From positions 391,006-455,005 of the forward strand of contig SCFE01000042.1 of assembly GCA_004352715.1 (NCBI GenBank): a stretch of 64,000 nucleotides of DNA. The letters run 5' to 3'. Origin of the DNA: Hofstenia miamia (lineage: Eukaryota; Xenacoelomorpha; Acoela). Below the pieces are notes generated by a model. The model ran no database searches. It saw only the letters and a list, made by a program, of their open reading frames with translations, and had not been told where the DNA came from. Within the stretch, counting starts at the first letter, position 1. Each line of letters starts with the position of its first letter. Shown here piece after piece: positions 35,598 to 46,248 of the stretch. Made by a program: the position numbers and the translations under genes.

Positions 35598-35901
35598 CAG
35601 GGTTTTCGAGTCGAGTTCTAGTTTTTACGCTTCGAGTTCGAGTATTTTTTTAAAGAAAATTCCGAGTTTGATCAGGTTTTTTGTCTAATTACGAGTTTTT
35701 AAAGTCAAAAAACATTTATTGTACAGTAATTCCGATTGATAAAGAAATTGAAATTTAAAATAATTTAATTTTTAAGGTATTTTCGAGTGTATTTTAGATC
35801 GAGTTCAAGTTCGAGTTTTGATGATTACTCTTCTGAGTTTTACGGATCAAGTTTTGCGAGTTTATTCGAGTTCTTAACATTCTGAGTACTCGAAAACCCT
35901 G
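35598..35901. mobile_element. hAT-type MITE, 304 bp
   Basis: Perfect 14-bp inverted ends CAGGGTTTTCGAGT, and near-perfect 8-bp target duplication: gaatgacg at 35590-35597, gaatgatg at 35902-35909. The interior repeats the word TTCGAGTT many times. No coding capacity. Confidence 0.9.
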
Positions 35902-36130
35902 GAATGATGGTCACTCACACTCAAGATGGCATGCGCTGTTTTACTTTGCTTAAAAATTCGCTATAAAATGACGTTGTTTACTTAAAAATCCACGTTGCCA
36001 CGAAATATGATACTAGCCATCCCATTATGAAGGATGGGAAAGTTTAGTATTACTATGATTATGGTAATGTGTAAAAACTAAATGTAGAAAAATTTTTAGT
36101 TTTTAATATAAGGAAAAAATCAACATGTTA

Positions 36131-37363
36131 TTAGGTCTAAAAGTTAATTTCCGCGTTTTTTTACGCTTTTCAAACTGCATGAAACTAGACAAACTAAATT
36201 ATAACTTTTATTCATAGTAATTTCCTTCATTAGTAACAACATTTTGCCAAAGTTCGGGCAATTTATGAATTCCATCATAATACAATGTTTCTGGTTTTGC
36301 TGCCATCAATTCATCGAGCCAGTTTGCGACGTCTTGGGGATCTCGAAAGCCCTGTTCCACTAGACCATGAGCCATTGACCGGAAAAGGTGGTAATGCGAT
36401 GGGGAGATGTCCGGTGAGTATGGCGGGTGGGGTAAGACTTCCCATTTGAACTCATTCAGTGTGTCTTTTACCTGTTTTGCGACGTGCGGCCTTGCGGTAT
36501 CATGAAGCAGTATGAGTTTGTCATGTCGATCCGCCAATTCTTTTAATAGCGATCGGCAGTGACTTTTTCACCAGGTTGAACAAGCTCATAGTACAGTATG
36601 CCACGTTGATCCCACCATATGCACAGTAACACCTTCTTCCCGTGAATGTTTGGTTTTGCGGTCAAAGTTGCTGGTTCACCAGGACTTACCCACGATTTTC
36701 TTCGCTTTGGATTGTCATAGTTAACCCGATTTTCATCACCAGTTATGATGCGGTGCAAAAGTGACTTTCTATGGAATCTGTCTAGCAACGATTTTTGAAG
36801 TTGTTTTTCTCTGCTCTTTGTTGAGTTCTGACAGTGCATGAGCCACCCATATTCCTTCCTTCTGAATCTTCCCCATTGCTTTCAATCGAAGAGAAACAGC
36901 ATTTTGCGTGACGCCAAGAGATGTCGCTAGTTGCTCCTGTGTTTGAGCTGAATCTTCATCCAATAAAGCTTGAAGTTGTTCGTCTTCAAATTTTTTTGGC
37001 TGCCCTGGCCGATGTTTGTCTTTGACGTCAAAATCGCCTGATTTGAAACGCTGAAACCATCTTTGCAGGTTCTTAGGGATGGAGCAACATTGCCATAAGC
37101 GCATTTGGTGCGCGTCAGTGGCTTTCTTTTTCAGATGGAAAAGGAAAAGAGGAGCTTTCTGCAAATGACGTTTTTCCGGTATGAAAGTTGACATCTTCTA
37201 ACTTAAAAATAACAAATGTTGTAACGTTATATAGGGAAAGTCATATATTAATAGATCGCTGATAATACAGAGAACACTATATAAAACTTGTTACATAAAA
37301 ATAATTTTATTTTGCCGAAATAGAACAACAGCAAAAAACGCGGGAATTAACTTTTAGACCCAA
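36131..37363 (-). mobile_element. mariner copy A, complete element (1233 bp)
   Basis: Starts TTAGGTCTAAAAGTTAATT and ends with its inverted repeat. Both ends carry CCGCG or CGCGG and a T/A run inside. TA target duplications are at 36129-36130 and 37364-37365. The transposase is on the minus strand. Length and ends are those of a full mariner of the mellifera/capitata type. Confidence 0.95.
36208..37194 (-). pseudogene. mariner transposase with lost catalytic residue
   Basis: Reads in three pieces. 37194-36769 carries the N-terminal helix-turn-helix pair with RPGQPKKF and QTQEQLATSLGVTQNAVSLR. 36839-36543 carries the first catalytic Asp (ITGDEN, codon 36735-36737), KPNIHGKK and WWDQRG. 36537-36208 carries the second Asp (LLHDTARPH) and YSPDIS. 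The third catalytic Asp of the DD34D triad is His (CAT at 36394-36396). There is also a frameshift near 36790 and a deletion of about 50 bases between pieces two and three relative to copy B at 28.2 kb. It is inactive, but its terminal repeats could still be used in trans. Confidence 0.92.
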
Positions 37364-38199
37364 TAAATTAAAATTGTTGCCTATAATGTTACCGATAATG
37401 GGACCATTTATTATATTAATTATCTTAGATGTAGGTTAGGAAGTTGCTATTTATTTACTTAATAATTTGAATGACGATAGTTTTTGGTAATGGCAAATTC
37501 GTTGAACAAAGCAGCTAGTGCCAAGCCAGGTTGCGAAGACTTATAATAGTCTACGTGTTAAATTAAAACACAACAAAACCCTACAAAAGAGTATAAGTCG
37601 AATTGTGTCTATTCATTAGTAAGCACTGTCATAGGTAAATGACACACATAATTAACTTCATTGAGCTGAGTGTTGGAGACATTTCGAAGAACTTGGATTG
37701 CTGGATCTATTGCTGACAAGAAGAGCAGGGTCGGACGGATTCCCAATCATTTGGAGTACTGCGGAGCCACCTCATCTAAATAGTGGTTATTAATGTCTTG
37801 ATTAATTATAATTAACAAAACGTATTCATACAGTGCTAAGCAGATAGAAACTGTTAGTTTCCTGCCCGCCGAGTTACCAGATTGGGCCTGGTAGGTATAT
37901 ATATATATATATAAAATATAATACTATTCAACAAAAATCGAACAAAATATTCAAATATAATTACAAAATCGAAAATACGTGTATTATTGTTAAGTTTTGA
38001 TTCCTGTGAAGTGTCTAATACCTGCAAAAATAATGAAAATTTAAAAATTAAAACAATATTTTACCAGAACTTCATTTGTGCAGGTGATCATCCCGAGATA
38101 TAGCTGATTAATAGTAACACCTGCCAGATACTTTGCGAATCGTGTACTTTGAGATTATAAGAAAAATTTATTTGATGATCCAATTTAGTGAGCACGTTC

Positions 38200-38200
<1 letters not shown>

Positions 38201-38259
<59 letters not shown>
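38201..38259. repeat. (TAA)n microsatellite, possibly a LINE tail
   Basis: About 20 TAA units. It lies downstream, on the minus strand, of the LINE fragment at 38495-38820. Simple-repeat tails are usual for several LINE clades. Confidence 0.85.
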
Positions 38260-38261
<2 letters not shown>

Positions 38262-38494
38262 TATATTTAAGTTCTCATGTACATATACATGTATTAAGTT
38301 TACAAACTTATTAAGAACATAAATAATGCAACTTTCTTCATATGAGCTTAGTTATGTCAGTAAATATTTGTTTCTTGGTTACGTTTACAAATTACATATA
38401 ATTTAAAAAATATTTTTACTTATTGTTCTTGAGTTTCACATCTTATTCTATAATTAGTCAGATAATTGATATTTTGTTGTGTAATCATGTTTTT

Positions 38495-38820
38495 CAACTT
38501 CTTAAATATTGTAAAAAAAATTTCAATTCTTGTACTGTAATCCAGTTTTTTCCATAGTGATATTGAAAAATTTAGGAATCCGTTCTTCTTTGATTTAAAT
38601 GATTAGAAATCTTCGATTTTCTTTTCCAAAATATCGATAAACATCTTATAATTTGAAGAGCATCTAATGATTTTAGATGATATTTACACATTATTTCTTT
38701 TTTATTTTTGTTGCTAATTATGTTTATTCCCCATTTAAATACTTTCTCTAATTTCGATTTTGCCTTTTTATTTAAGTTCGTTAATAAACAAGATGAGTAC
38801 AAGAAATGGGATAAAATATC
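38495..38820 (-). pseudogene. LINE 3' end fragment (reverse transcriptase C-terminus)
   Basis: On the minus strand one piece reads YSSCLLTNLNKKAKSKLEKV and a helix with SLDALQIIRC. After a stop, a shifted frame reads FLNFSISLWKKLDYSTRIE and ends FKKLK. This is the usual end of many LINE proteins: a block of helices, then a LWNxLP-like motif, then a FKKxLK tail. It is truncated at its 5' side, as dead-on-arrival LINE copies are. Confidence 0.5.
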
Positions 38821-39124
38821 GCATAAAAATCAATAATGAAAAAACCGCCTTGCATTTATGGCATATACGATTTTGAGTTGTAATTAATCTTAAACAGAAT
38901 TAATCCATAACTTGCATTATAACCCTAGAATATTGTAATAACACTCATTATATGTGTATTGTGAATAAGCCATTTTTTGAAATGCCATGAGCTAAACCAT
39001 TCATAATTGCATGCTCTGACGCTTCAGAAATATTTGTAAAGTTTCCATTACATTGCTGCAATCTGAAAAAAACCTAGCAAAATAATGGGATTTGCATAGG
39101 AGTAGTTGTATCTGCGGCAACCCC

Positions 39125-39250
39125 ATCCCACTTTTCTCTGATCTGATTGGTCGAGAGGTGGGTCACTTGATAGGGTCTCTGATTAGTTGAGTGTTTTTCA
39201 TTGTGAGGTCGTGGATAATGGCAGAGTGATTTTAGTGACGTCATATACTT
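39125..39250 (+). repeat. CCAAT/CRE repeat (copy 2)
   Basis: Contains GATTGGTCGAGAGGTGGGT, a second diverged copy (GATTAGTTGAG), then GTGGATAATGGCAGAG and the perfect CRE palindrome TGACGTCA near 39237. The element order matches 16355-16500. Confidence 0.5.
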
Positions 39251-39714
39251 GACAAGTTTTCTGATAATTTTCCATAAAAAATTCCAATGTAATTACCAAC
39301 TCATTTTTGTGACATTTCAAGGCCTGATTTATAAATGTGTGTTTGCTTTATTGAGTAATTATGTTATATGTTTTGGTTGATATACCCATGTTATTTGGTT
39401 TGCATGGCTTACACTTGTGTGTGCACATTACATCGTGTTTCATAATAACACTTTACAAAAATTTCCCATTTTTTTCAATTGCTTAACCTCCTCTATGTAC
39501 AATATTTAATTCATTTTTCTGCATTACATTTCATGTAAAAGGGCTACACATTTTTCAATTACGTTGCCATTTTTCCATTGTAAAATTTCATGTGTTTAAT
39601 TAATTTGCTAATATCCAAATACATAAATGTTTAATTTTTCGACTTACATGTTAAAAGTAAACATGGTTTCATGCATAACGCCACATTTTTGTTTCCTAAA
39701 AATTATACATGCAA

Positions 39715-40700
39715 TGTTATTAATATAATGTATACATACACATGCATTTCAATATAATATATTATTATACACTAGTTCTTACACATTGATCTTCTTCTCT
39801 CTCCATTTCTTTTTGGTGTATACAGATTTTTCATGCCTTCACACATTGTAGATTGTTACATCTTTTGTCAGCTTTGAACGCAATTTTTTGGGTTGTACAT
39901 GTTTGTAGACTGTTGCATCTTTTCTCGACGTTTGCATGTTTTTTCACTTTTATTTGGTTTATGACTTTACACTGGTGTATACATTACATGGGTTTTCAGG
40001 CTTTCACTACTTTGTTGACTTTTGCATGTTTTTTCATTTTCTTTTGGTTTATGACTTTGCATAGCTGTATACATTTATATGGCTTTGTTGCTTTCCACTG
40101 ATTTGCCAACTTTGCATGTTTTTAAGCATTATTTAGTTTTATGACTTTGCATGGCTGCATACATTTACATGGGTTTTCTGCTTTGTAGCTTTAATGCATG
40201 AATACAATGACACATTCATTATTCATAGTTGATGATGATTTTCCCATCAATAGATATGATTTCCAATTGTTAAATTTGTAAACTCTGTGATGCATTCACC
40301 ATGACCCATAAACAAAAACACGTATATAATTTAGTTTAAATCAAAAAACATGTATGATGTAAAAGATAATACATCAATTAATATAGCTGGATAAACCATG
40401 AATGCATAAATTCGTTTATACCAAAAATATGTATGCTGGGAAAGTGAAATATTACATCAATGTGTATAACTGAATAAACCAATACCATATATAAAATTGT
40501 TTAAATCAAAATGTGTATGATGGAAATAGAGATAATACAAAAAATGTATATAGACACATAAAACAATACCATATATAAAATTGTTTAAAAGAATATAACA
40601 CCTTGTTATTCTTTCTAGAAATGCATGTGTTACCCAAGTTTGCTCTGATGTTAAGTAGCCTCAAAGCAGAGAGTTGGTTAGTCATCAAATTCCCTACTCC
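39715..40700 (+). repeat. Direct repeat of about 1 kb (copy 1)
   Basis: Matches 42538-43625 in order. It starts TGCAATGTTATTAATATAAT and ends near the AGTAGCCTCAAAGCAGAGAG block. Inside, at about 39840-40190, is an imperfect tandem array with a unit near 105 bp built on TTTATGACTTTGCATGGCTG. Confidence 0.8.
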
Positions 40701-41594
40701 AAAACCCATTAGCACATTCAATCTCAGGCATGTTAAAATTAACATATTGCTTTCAATTTTCTCTGGACTTTATGCTTTATTCAGAGACTCATCTCGATTT
40801 CCCACATGTCAAAAACTCTCTGAAATGTATGACAGATTGACTCAACACTTTAATTCCATTTGCTAAAAGTTAATTCCAGTTATACAGTAATTGTAAAAAC
40901 ACAAAGGTTGCACACACTCCCATGAAATTAAAATGTGCTTACTTGGAATAATTCCCATTTACTAAATGGGGGTAATAAAGCACTCAAGATAGCAAAATAA
41001 AAATCAATAAACAATTGAAATATATAACACTGGCTAGAACGCAAATTATTTGAAACTTTGTGTTTAGTTTTTAAAAAAATACATAAGTTGACAATTTTTT
41101 TCCATCAATAGATATCAGCTCCAATCATTAAATTTGTAAACCCCCTGATGCATTCTAGATTCTAAATGTATAAATGTTTGTAAATAGTGTATTACTCACT
41201 CACAAAAATATAGGCACATGGTATTTAAAAGGTAGAATTTTCAAGGAAATTACAAACTAGGAAAAAATATTCATTATACTTAAAGGTATAATACATGATA
41301 AGAGCAAGCTACGTTTTTTGGAAAGAGTAAAACATGGGCTATGCATAAAAGTAATTTAGCATTACACATGCATGAAATATAAATTCCCAAAAGCATGTAA
41401 TTTATACAATGAACTATATGGTAAATGTTGTTTCTCTATTTTTTAAAAATTTATAATGATATGAGCTAACAATAATTGTTTGCTACATGTTGAAATAATG
41501 GAAAAACATGTATTAAATGGAATTTATTCTTTTCAAAAAGTTAATTATTTACAAAATTGTAATACAATACACTTTCTTTCACCTTGCATAAATA

Positions 41595-42116
41595 CTAAAT
41601 CTTCATCAAAAAGAGTTTTTTGTCTACCAAGCATTTGTAATTCTCACAAATTGCATCTCCATAGTTTTTGGGTGGAAAATAAGAGAATCCATTCTTGAGT
41701 TTAACTTTCAATACACTTCCCAATTTTGTTTTTAGCTGTAATGTGTCTGTCATTGTAAGCCAAACTTTCTTTGGTAAATTGCTAGCCAAACATGTGCTTG
41801 CAAAGGTACACTGTGAATTGACATTGTTCAAACACTGCAAAACTTTATTCATGTTGTCATGTGTTATAGAACTTTTTTTATTAATTGGTGGGTGTCATCT
41901 CTTTTGCTGGTGACTATGCTTTTCTTTAATAGGTGTTGGTGGTGGGATTAACTCTTGCATTAGAGGGTTGTAGGTTTGAGAAGAGGCAGTGCATAACTTG
42001 TCTAAGAGATTGCCAAGTGATCTGGTTGTTAGTGTTTCAATATACATTGTGCTTGTAGGCCAAGTTTTTAGAGAAACAATTTCACAACAAGGAAAAATAA
42101 TGAATTTATCAAGCAA
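41595..42116 (-). pseudogene. Uncharacterised reading frame of about 174 codons with one TGA
   Basis: Two minus-strand open frames are in register and separated by a single TGA (41895-41897) and a short stretch without ATG. The composite protein has a proline-rich linker (LIPPPTP), a Ser/Asn/Cys-rich middle and a C-terminal part with LPKKVWLTMTDTLQLKTKL. It lies in the same 5-kb block as the packaging ATPase, so it may be a further Polinton-type gene. I do not recognise it. Confidence 0.4.
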
Positions 42117-42537
42117 TTTACAATGAATATATATAGACAGGAATGCTCAATAGGAATAAATTCACATGATGTATAACCAATGAAAGTAAATTGGTAGAAA
42201 CACACATCATGTATTTGACCAAATAACTGTTCTAGAAGTCAAATTCTTTGTAAAGTGTATTGTTTTCAAATATTTATCATATAACCTGGTTCACACATTT
42301 ACAATTCACTAACAACTGAGTGAAACTATGAATTATATATTGATTTATGTTTTATTGGGGAGATACAATATTGCTTTGTACACGTTCAAGAAATTTCTTA
42401 GTGGTTTCTAACTATCAAATTTTTTTCATAAATGTTTGTTAATGATTAATTCAAAATATTTAACATGTAGATTTGTCCACCTCTACTATCAAACTGTGTA
42501 GTTGATATCAGTGTACATAAACTCTAGTATTGCATAC

Positions 42538-43625
42538 ATGCAATGTTATTAATATAATGTATACATACACATGCATTTCAAGATACAATATTATTGTATA
42601 TTAGTTTACATGGCAATCTTCTTTCTCTTAATTTCTTTTTGGTTTATACAGATTTTTTGGTTTGTACACATTTGTAGACTTATACATCTTTTCTCGAATT
42701 TTGCATATTTTTCACTTTTATCAGGTTTATGACTTTGTGTGGCTGCATAAATTGCATGGGTTTTCCTACTTTCACTGCTTTATCCACTTTTCCATGCCTT
42801 TTTAAGCTTTATTTGGTTTATAAGGTTTGTTTTACATGATTGTATGCGTCACATGGTCTTCCACTTTTCTATCAATTTGTATCACCAAATTAGTCACAAT
42901 TCCATGATATGCACCACCATTGTTCTAAATGTATAAACTTGAAAATGCATATAGTGAGCTACACATTAAATTCAAAAGCAAAACATCTACAAAGAATTTG
43001 AGTTCTAATAATTCAACATTCATAATTTAGTTAGTTAAAAAATTATTATGTCTAAATAATTCCATTCAGTCAATTGCAACAATTAAACAAAAGTAATTAA
43101 AACAATTTGAGTTTTAATAATTCAACATTTATAATTTAGTTGATAGTTAAAAACTATTACATATAAATATTTCCATTCAGTCAATTACAAGTTAAACAAA
43201 ATGTGATTAAACAAACATTTCAACATAGCAAAAATCATTATGTATAACTTGGTTTAATCAAAAGAGTGTGCATGTAGGAAAGATAAATACTAAATGTAAA
43301 TAGACCTGTAAACCAAAAACATATATAATTTAGTTTAAGCATGTACAATGTAAAGAGATAATACATCAACAAATATAGCTGGATAAACCATTAATGCATA
43401 AATTCATTTATTCCAAAAACATTTATGTGGGAAAGTGAAATATTTCATCAATGTGTATAATGGAATAAAACAATACCACATATTAATTTGTTTAAAAAAA
43501 TATAATGTACCTGGTTTTTCTTTGTGGAGATGCATTTGTTACCCAATTTGCTTTGTTCTGTTTAAGTAGCCTCAAAACAGAGAGTTGATTAATCATTGAA
43601 TTCCCTACTCAATAACCCATGCTAA
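42538..43625 (+). repeat. Direct repeat of about 1 kb (copy 2)
   Basis: Diverged copy of 39715-40700 in the same orientation about 2.8 kb away, including the TTTATGACTTTG tandem part (42640-42870). On the minus strand both copies keep a similar short frame with VLRLL or ALRLL, a weak hint of former coding. Confidence 0.8.
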
Positions 43626-43887
43626 TATAATTAGCCAACAATACAATGAACAATGGGTTGACACAGCATTTGCAAAGGAGAATACACCTCTTTCAATTTC
43701 ATGCTAAAATTAACAGCACCTTAATGCAACAAACACTGGTATGATAATCATCTACAAAATTAGAACACTAATAGATTAATAATTACAAACATGGTAATAA
43801 AACACCTGAGAAAGTGAAATAAAAAACACAAGTAGAGCATATGATAAATATAAATGTAGTATGTGTAATATATATCACTGAATGGAT

Positions 43888-43985
43888 GGGAATTATGCAT
43901 GAATTCATGGTTGTATAAGAAAAAACTATTAGCAAACCTCATGATTGTTTATTTATAAATTTTGCTCAGAACATAGCATACACTG
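43888..43985 (+). pseudogene. Fragment of a second A32-like ATPase copy
   Basis: About 95 bases match 45270-45350 of the packaging ATPase gene (the segment encoding HELLAAYKKAVSKPYG and NFAQ), with a stop and indels. It shows that more than one copy of the virus-like element, or an internal duplication, existed here. Confidence 0.6.
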
Positions 43986-44783
43986 ATTTATAATGATTCA
44001 TACAAATTCAATTCTGAATTGTTTTAATTAAAAATTTTAACTGTTTCATTTTAGGTTGACTGTAATATAAATGTTGCATGGGCTTAGTTTTAAAAAACAA
44101 AACAAGATCCCATGAACAAACTCTGTATTATAGGGCCATGTGCAAAAACACTATATCAATCAACCAAAAAAACAAATAATTATAAAAATCCTTGTTATAA
44201 GGAGAAGATACCCGCCATCTTTGATGAAATTCAGATTCTTTGATGCTGAAATTTTGAGTATCTGCACAAATCTCCCATTCCATTAACCAAATATATATTA
44301 ATTTTTCAAATCATGCTTGAGTTTATACTATGGTTAAGCAAATTTTATATGCAGTGTTTTTCAAAATATTTACCTATAGCTTGTTAGTTTGTAATTTTCT
44401 CAAAATTCTTATAAATCATGGGAATAATATACTGTGCACAGATATTTGCAAATTTAGAGGATAGTCTCAACATGGAATTATAACTAATTTAATGAGTTGA
44501 ATTCATATCTATAGACGGAAATCAAATGTGGGTGATACCCTGCTAGAAGAAAAAGATGAAATGGTGAATCATGTGGATCCAGAAAAAAGATCTCATGCTT
44601 CCTCAATTCTGAGAGTAAAAACTCTTCCAAATTGATGTATGACTCAACTATTGATGGTTTGATAAAAATGCATATAATATATAACACTAGAAAGAAATGC
44701 AAATTATTTGAAACTAAGTGTTTGGTTTTTAAAAAATATATAAGTTAATGTAAACTTTTTACTATTCTCATTATAAAGAAACC

Positions 44784-45506
44784 ATGCCAACATTCAATGT
44801 TGTTCCTTCATGAAACACTCAGACATTTTTAATTTTCAGTGGTCCATCAAATTTGGAAAAAACAAGCTTCCTTGGGAAATTAATTGATAAAGATTATTTT
44901 GATAGATATTCCAAAGCATATGTTTCTTATTGTCACTTCCAAAGTAATATTTATAACAAATTTAAAATGAAAATGAAGCATGTGGAATTTTTCAAGGAAT
45001 TTTCAGAAAGTTTACTAAGTGAAAACAGTGTTCAAAACTTGTTAATAATATTTGATGATATGGGCAAAACTGAGCTACAATCAAAGGCATTTGCTAACCT
45101 TGTAATAGCAGGAAGACATTTAAATTGCAGGATTGTGTTGATTACCCATTCGGTTTTTTCAAAGGGGTGTTACTCAAATCTAATTCAGAAAAATGCTTCT
45201 GGAATAAAATTTTTGTTTAATTCAGTGAGTGATACAGCGCAGATTAGAATTTTAGGAACTCAGATGGGAATTGTCCATGAATTATTGGCTGCATATAAAA
45301 AGGCTGTTAGCAAACCATATGGTTATTTGCTTATAAATTTTGCTCAAGACATTCCAAACAAATTATGTCTTTCAACAAACCTTGAAAGTAGACGAATTTT
45401 TATTGAACTGATTCAAGAACACATCATTTACAAATTCCTAATGGGATGCTTGAAAAAGTCTAAAATACAGCTCCTAGTAGATTATCAAACTTTAAATTTA
45501 GCATGA
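44784..45506 (+). pseudogene. Polinton/Maverick-type DNA packaging ATPase (A32/FtsK-HerA fold)
   Basis: The frame starts at ATG 44784, meets a TGA at codon 10 (44811-44813), then reads through to a TGA at 45504-45506 (240 codons). It has a Walker A region GPSNLEKTSFL, where the glycine before Lys is Glu; a Walker B LLIIFDDMG at about 45045-45060; a RHLNCRIVLITH strand corresponding to the sensor region; and a C-terminal SKPYGYLLINFAQ block. These are family landmarks of the ATPases that pump DNA into capsids of Polinton/Maverick elements and relatives. The altered Walker A and the early stop argue for a dead copy. Integrase and capsid-like fragments of the same type of element lie at 58.0-59.6 kb. 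Confidence 0.75.
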
Positions 45507-45735
45507 GGAATCGTTTTTAACATTCAACAGGGAATTATCTCACTTGGTGATGAAAAGACTACATTTCTAAAATACTGTAAGTATGCAGAGAATGCATTTT
45601 TAAAACATTCAAAGTAAAAAAAAATTACAATTCTAAGGACGTCAAATGGACTAGCATTTTTCAATTGTCTTTTACGCATTATGATGAATTATATATAATA
45701 TCTAAATTCATTAAAATCTCAAATCATTATATACA

Positions 45736-46248
45736 ATGTCCGCTGTAGAAATGGTCCTTATTTCTCTGGAAAATTACAATAGATTAACATCAGATTGCTG
45801 TCAAGAACAACGTATTGACAGTGACAGTATGCAGCTAAAATCACGTAATTGTTATTCTACACAACAACAAAAAACTCCCTTCATTCAAGATGATATATGA
45901 GTAAAATGCAATGCTGTTCAAACACCCACTCAACAATGACAATGTCAACAAGATAACACAACCGGTGATCAATTAAAAAACTTTTTAAACAGTTCAATTA
46001 CAAATGCTCTCCTACATGATGATACAATTTATACAAGTGCTGGCTCATTATCATTTATTAAATTTAAAATTCCTTGCAATTGCAAACACCAAACAAAAGA
46101 CTGAACCAATGTGTGCATGCAATTTTTAAAGACATTAGTACCAGAGGCATATTCTCTTTATATGCAAGGTGTGCGCCACACTCCTTCTAACCAGCATTTT
46201 TATGATTTTACAGCGTTTTTTCCTATCACTTATTTGGGAACTGAGTAA
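45736..46248 (+). pseudogene. Virus-like small protein frame with three TGA
   Basis: From ATG 45736 one frame runs 170 codons to TAA at 46246-46248. It is interrupted only by TGA at 45898, 45937 and 46102. The start, MSAVEMVLISLENYNRL, resembles the hydrophobic-V-L-x-x-Y-x-x-Y-x-R-L opening of small proteins found next to capsid and ATPase genes in Polinton-like elements. The middle is Gln/Asn-rich; a SITNALLHDD segment and an aromatic C-terminus follow. The position 230 bases after the ATPase on the same strand supports a common element. The function of such proteins is not established. Confidence 0.45.

Noticed and set aside
39853-40101. 82-codon hydrophobic repetitive frame
   Set aside because: It is a translation of the imperfect 105-bp tandem repeat; the second array copy does not keep the frame.
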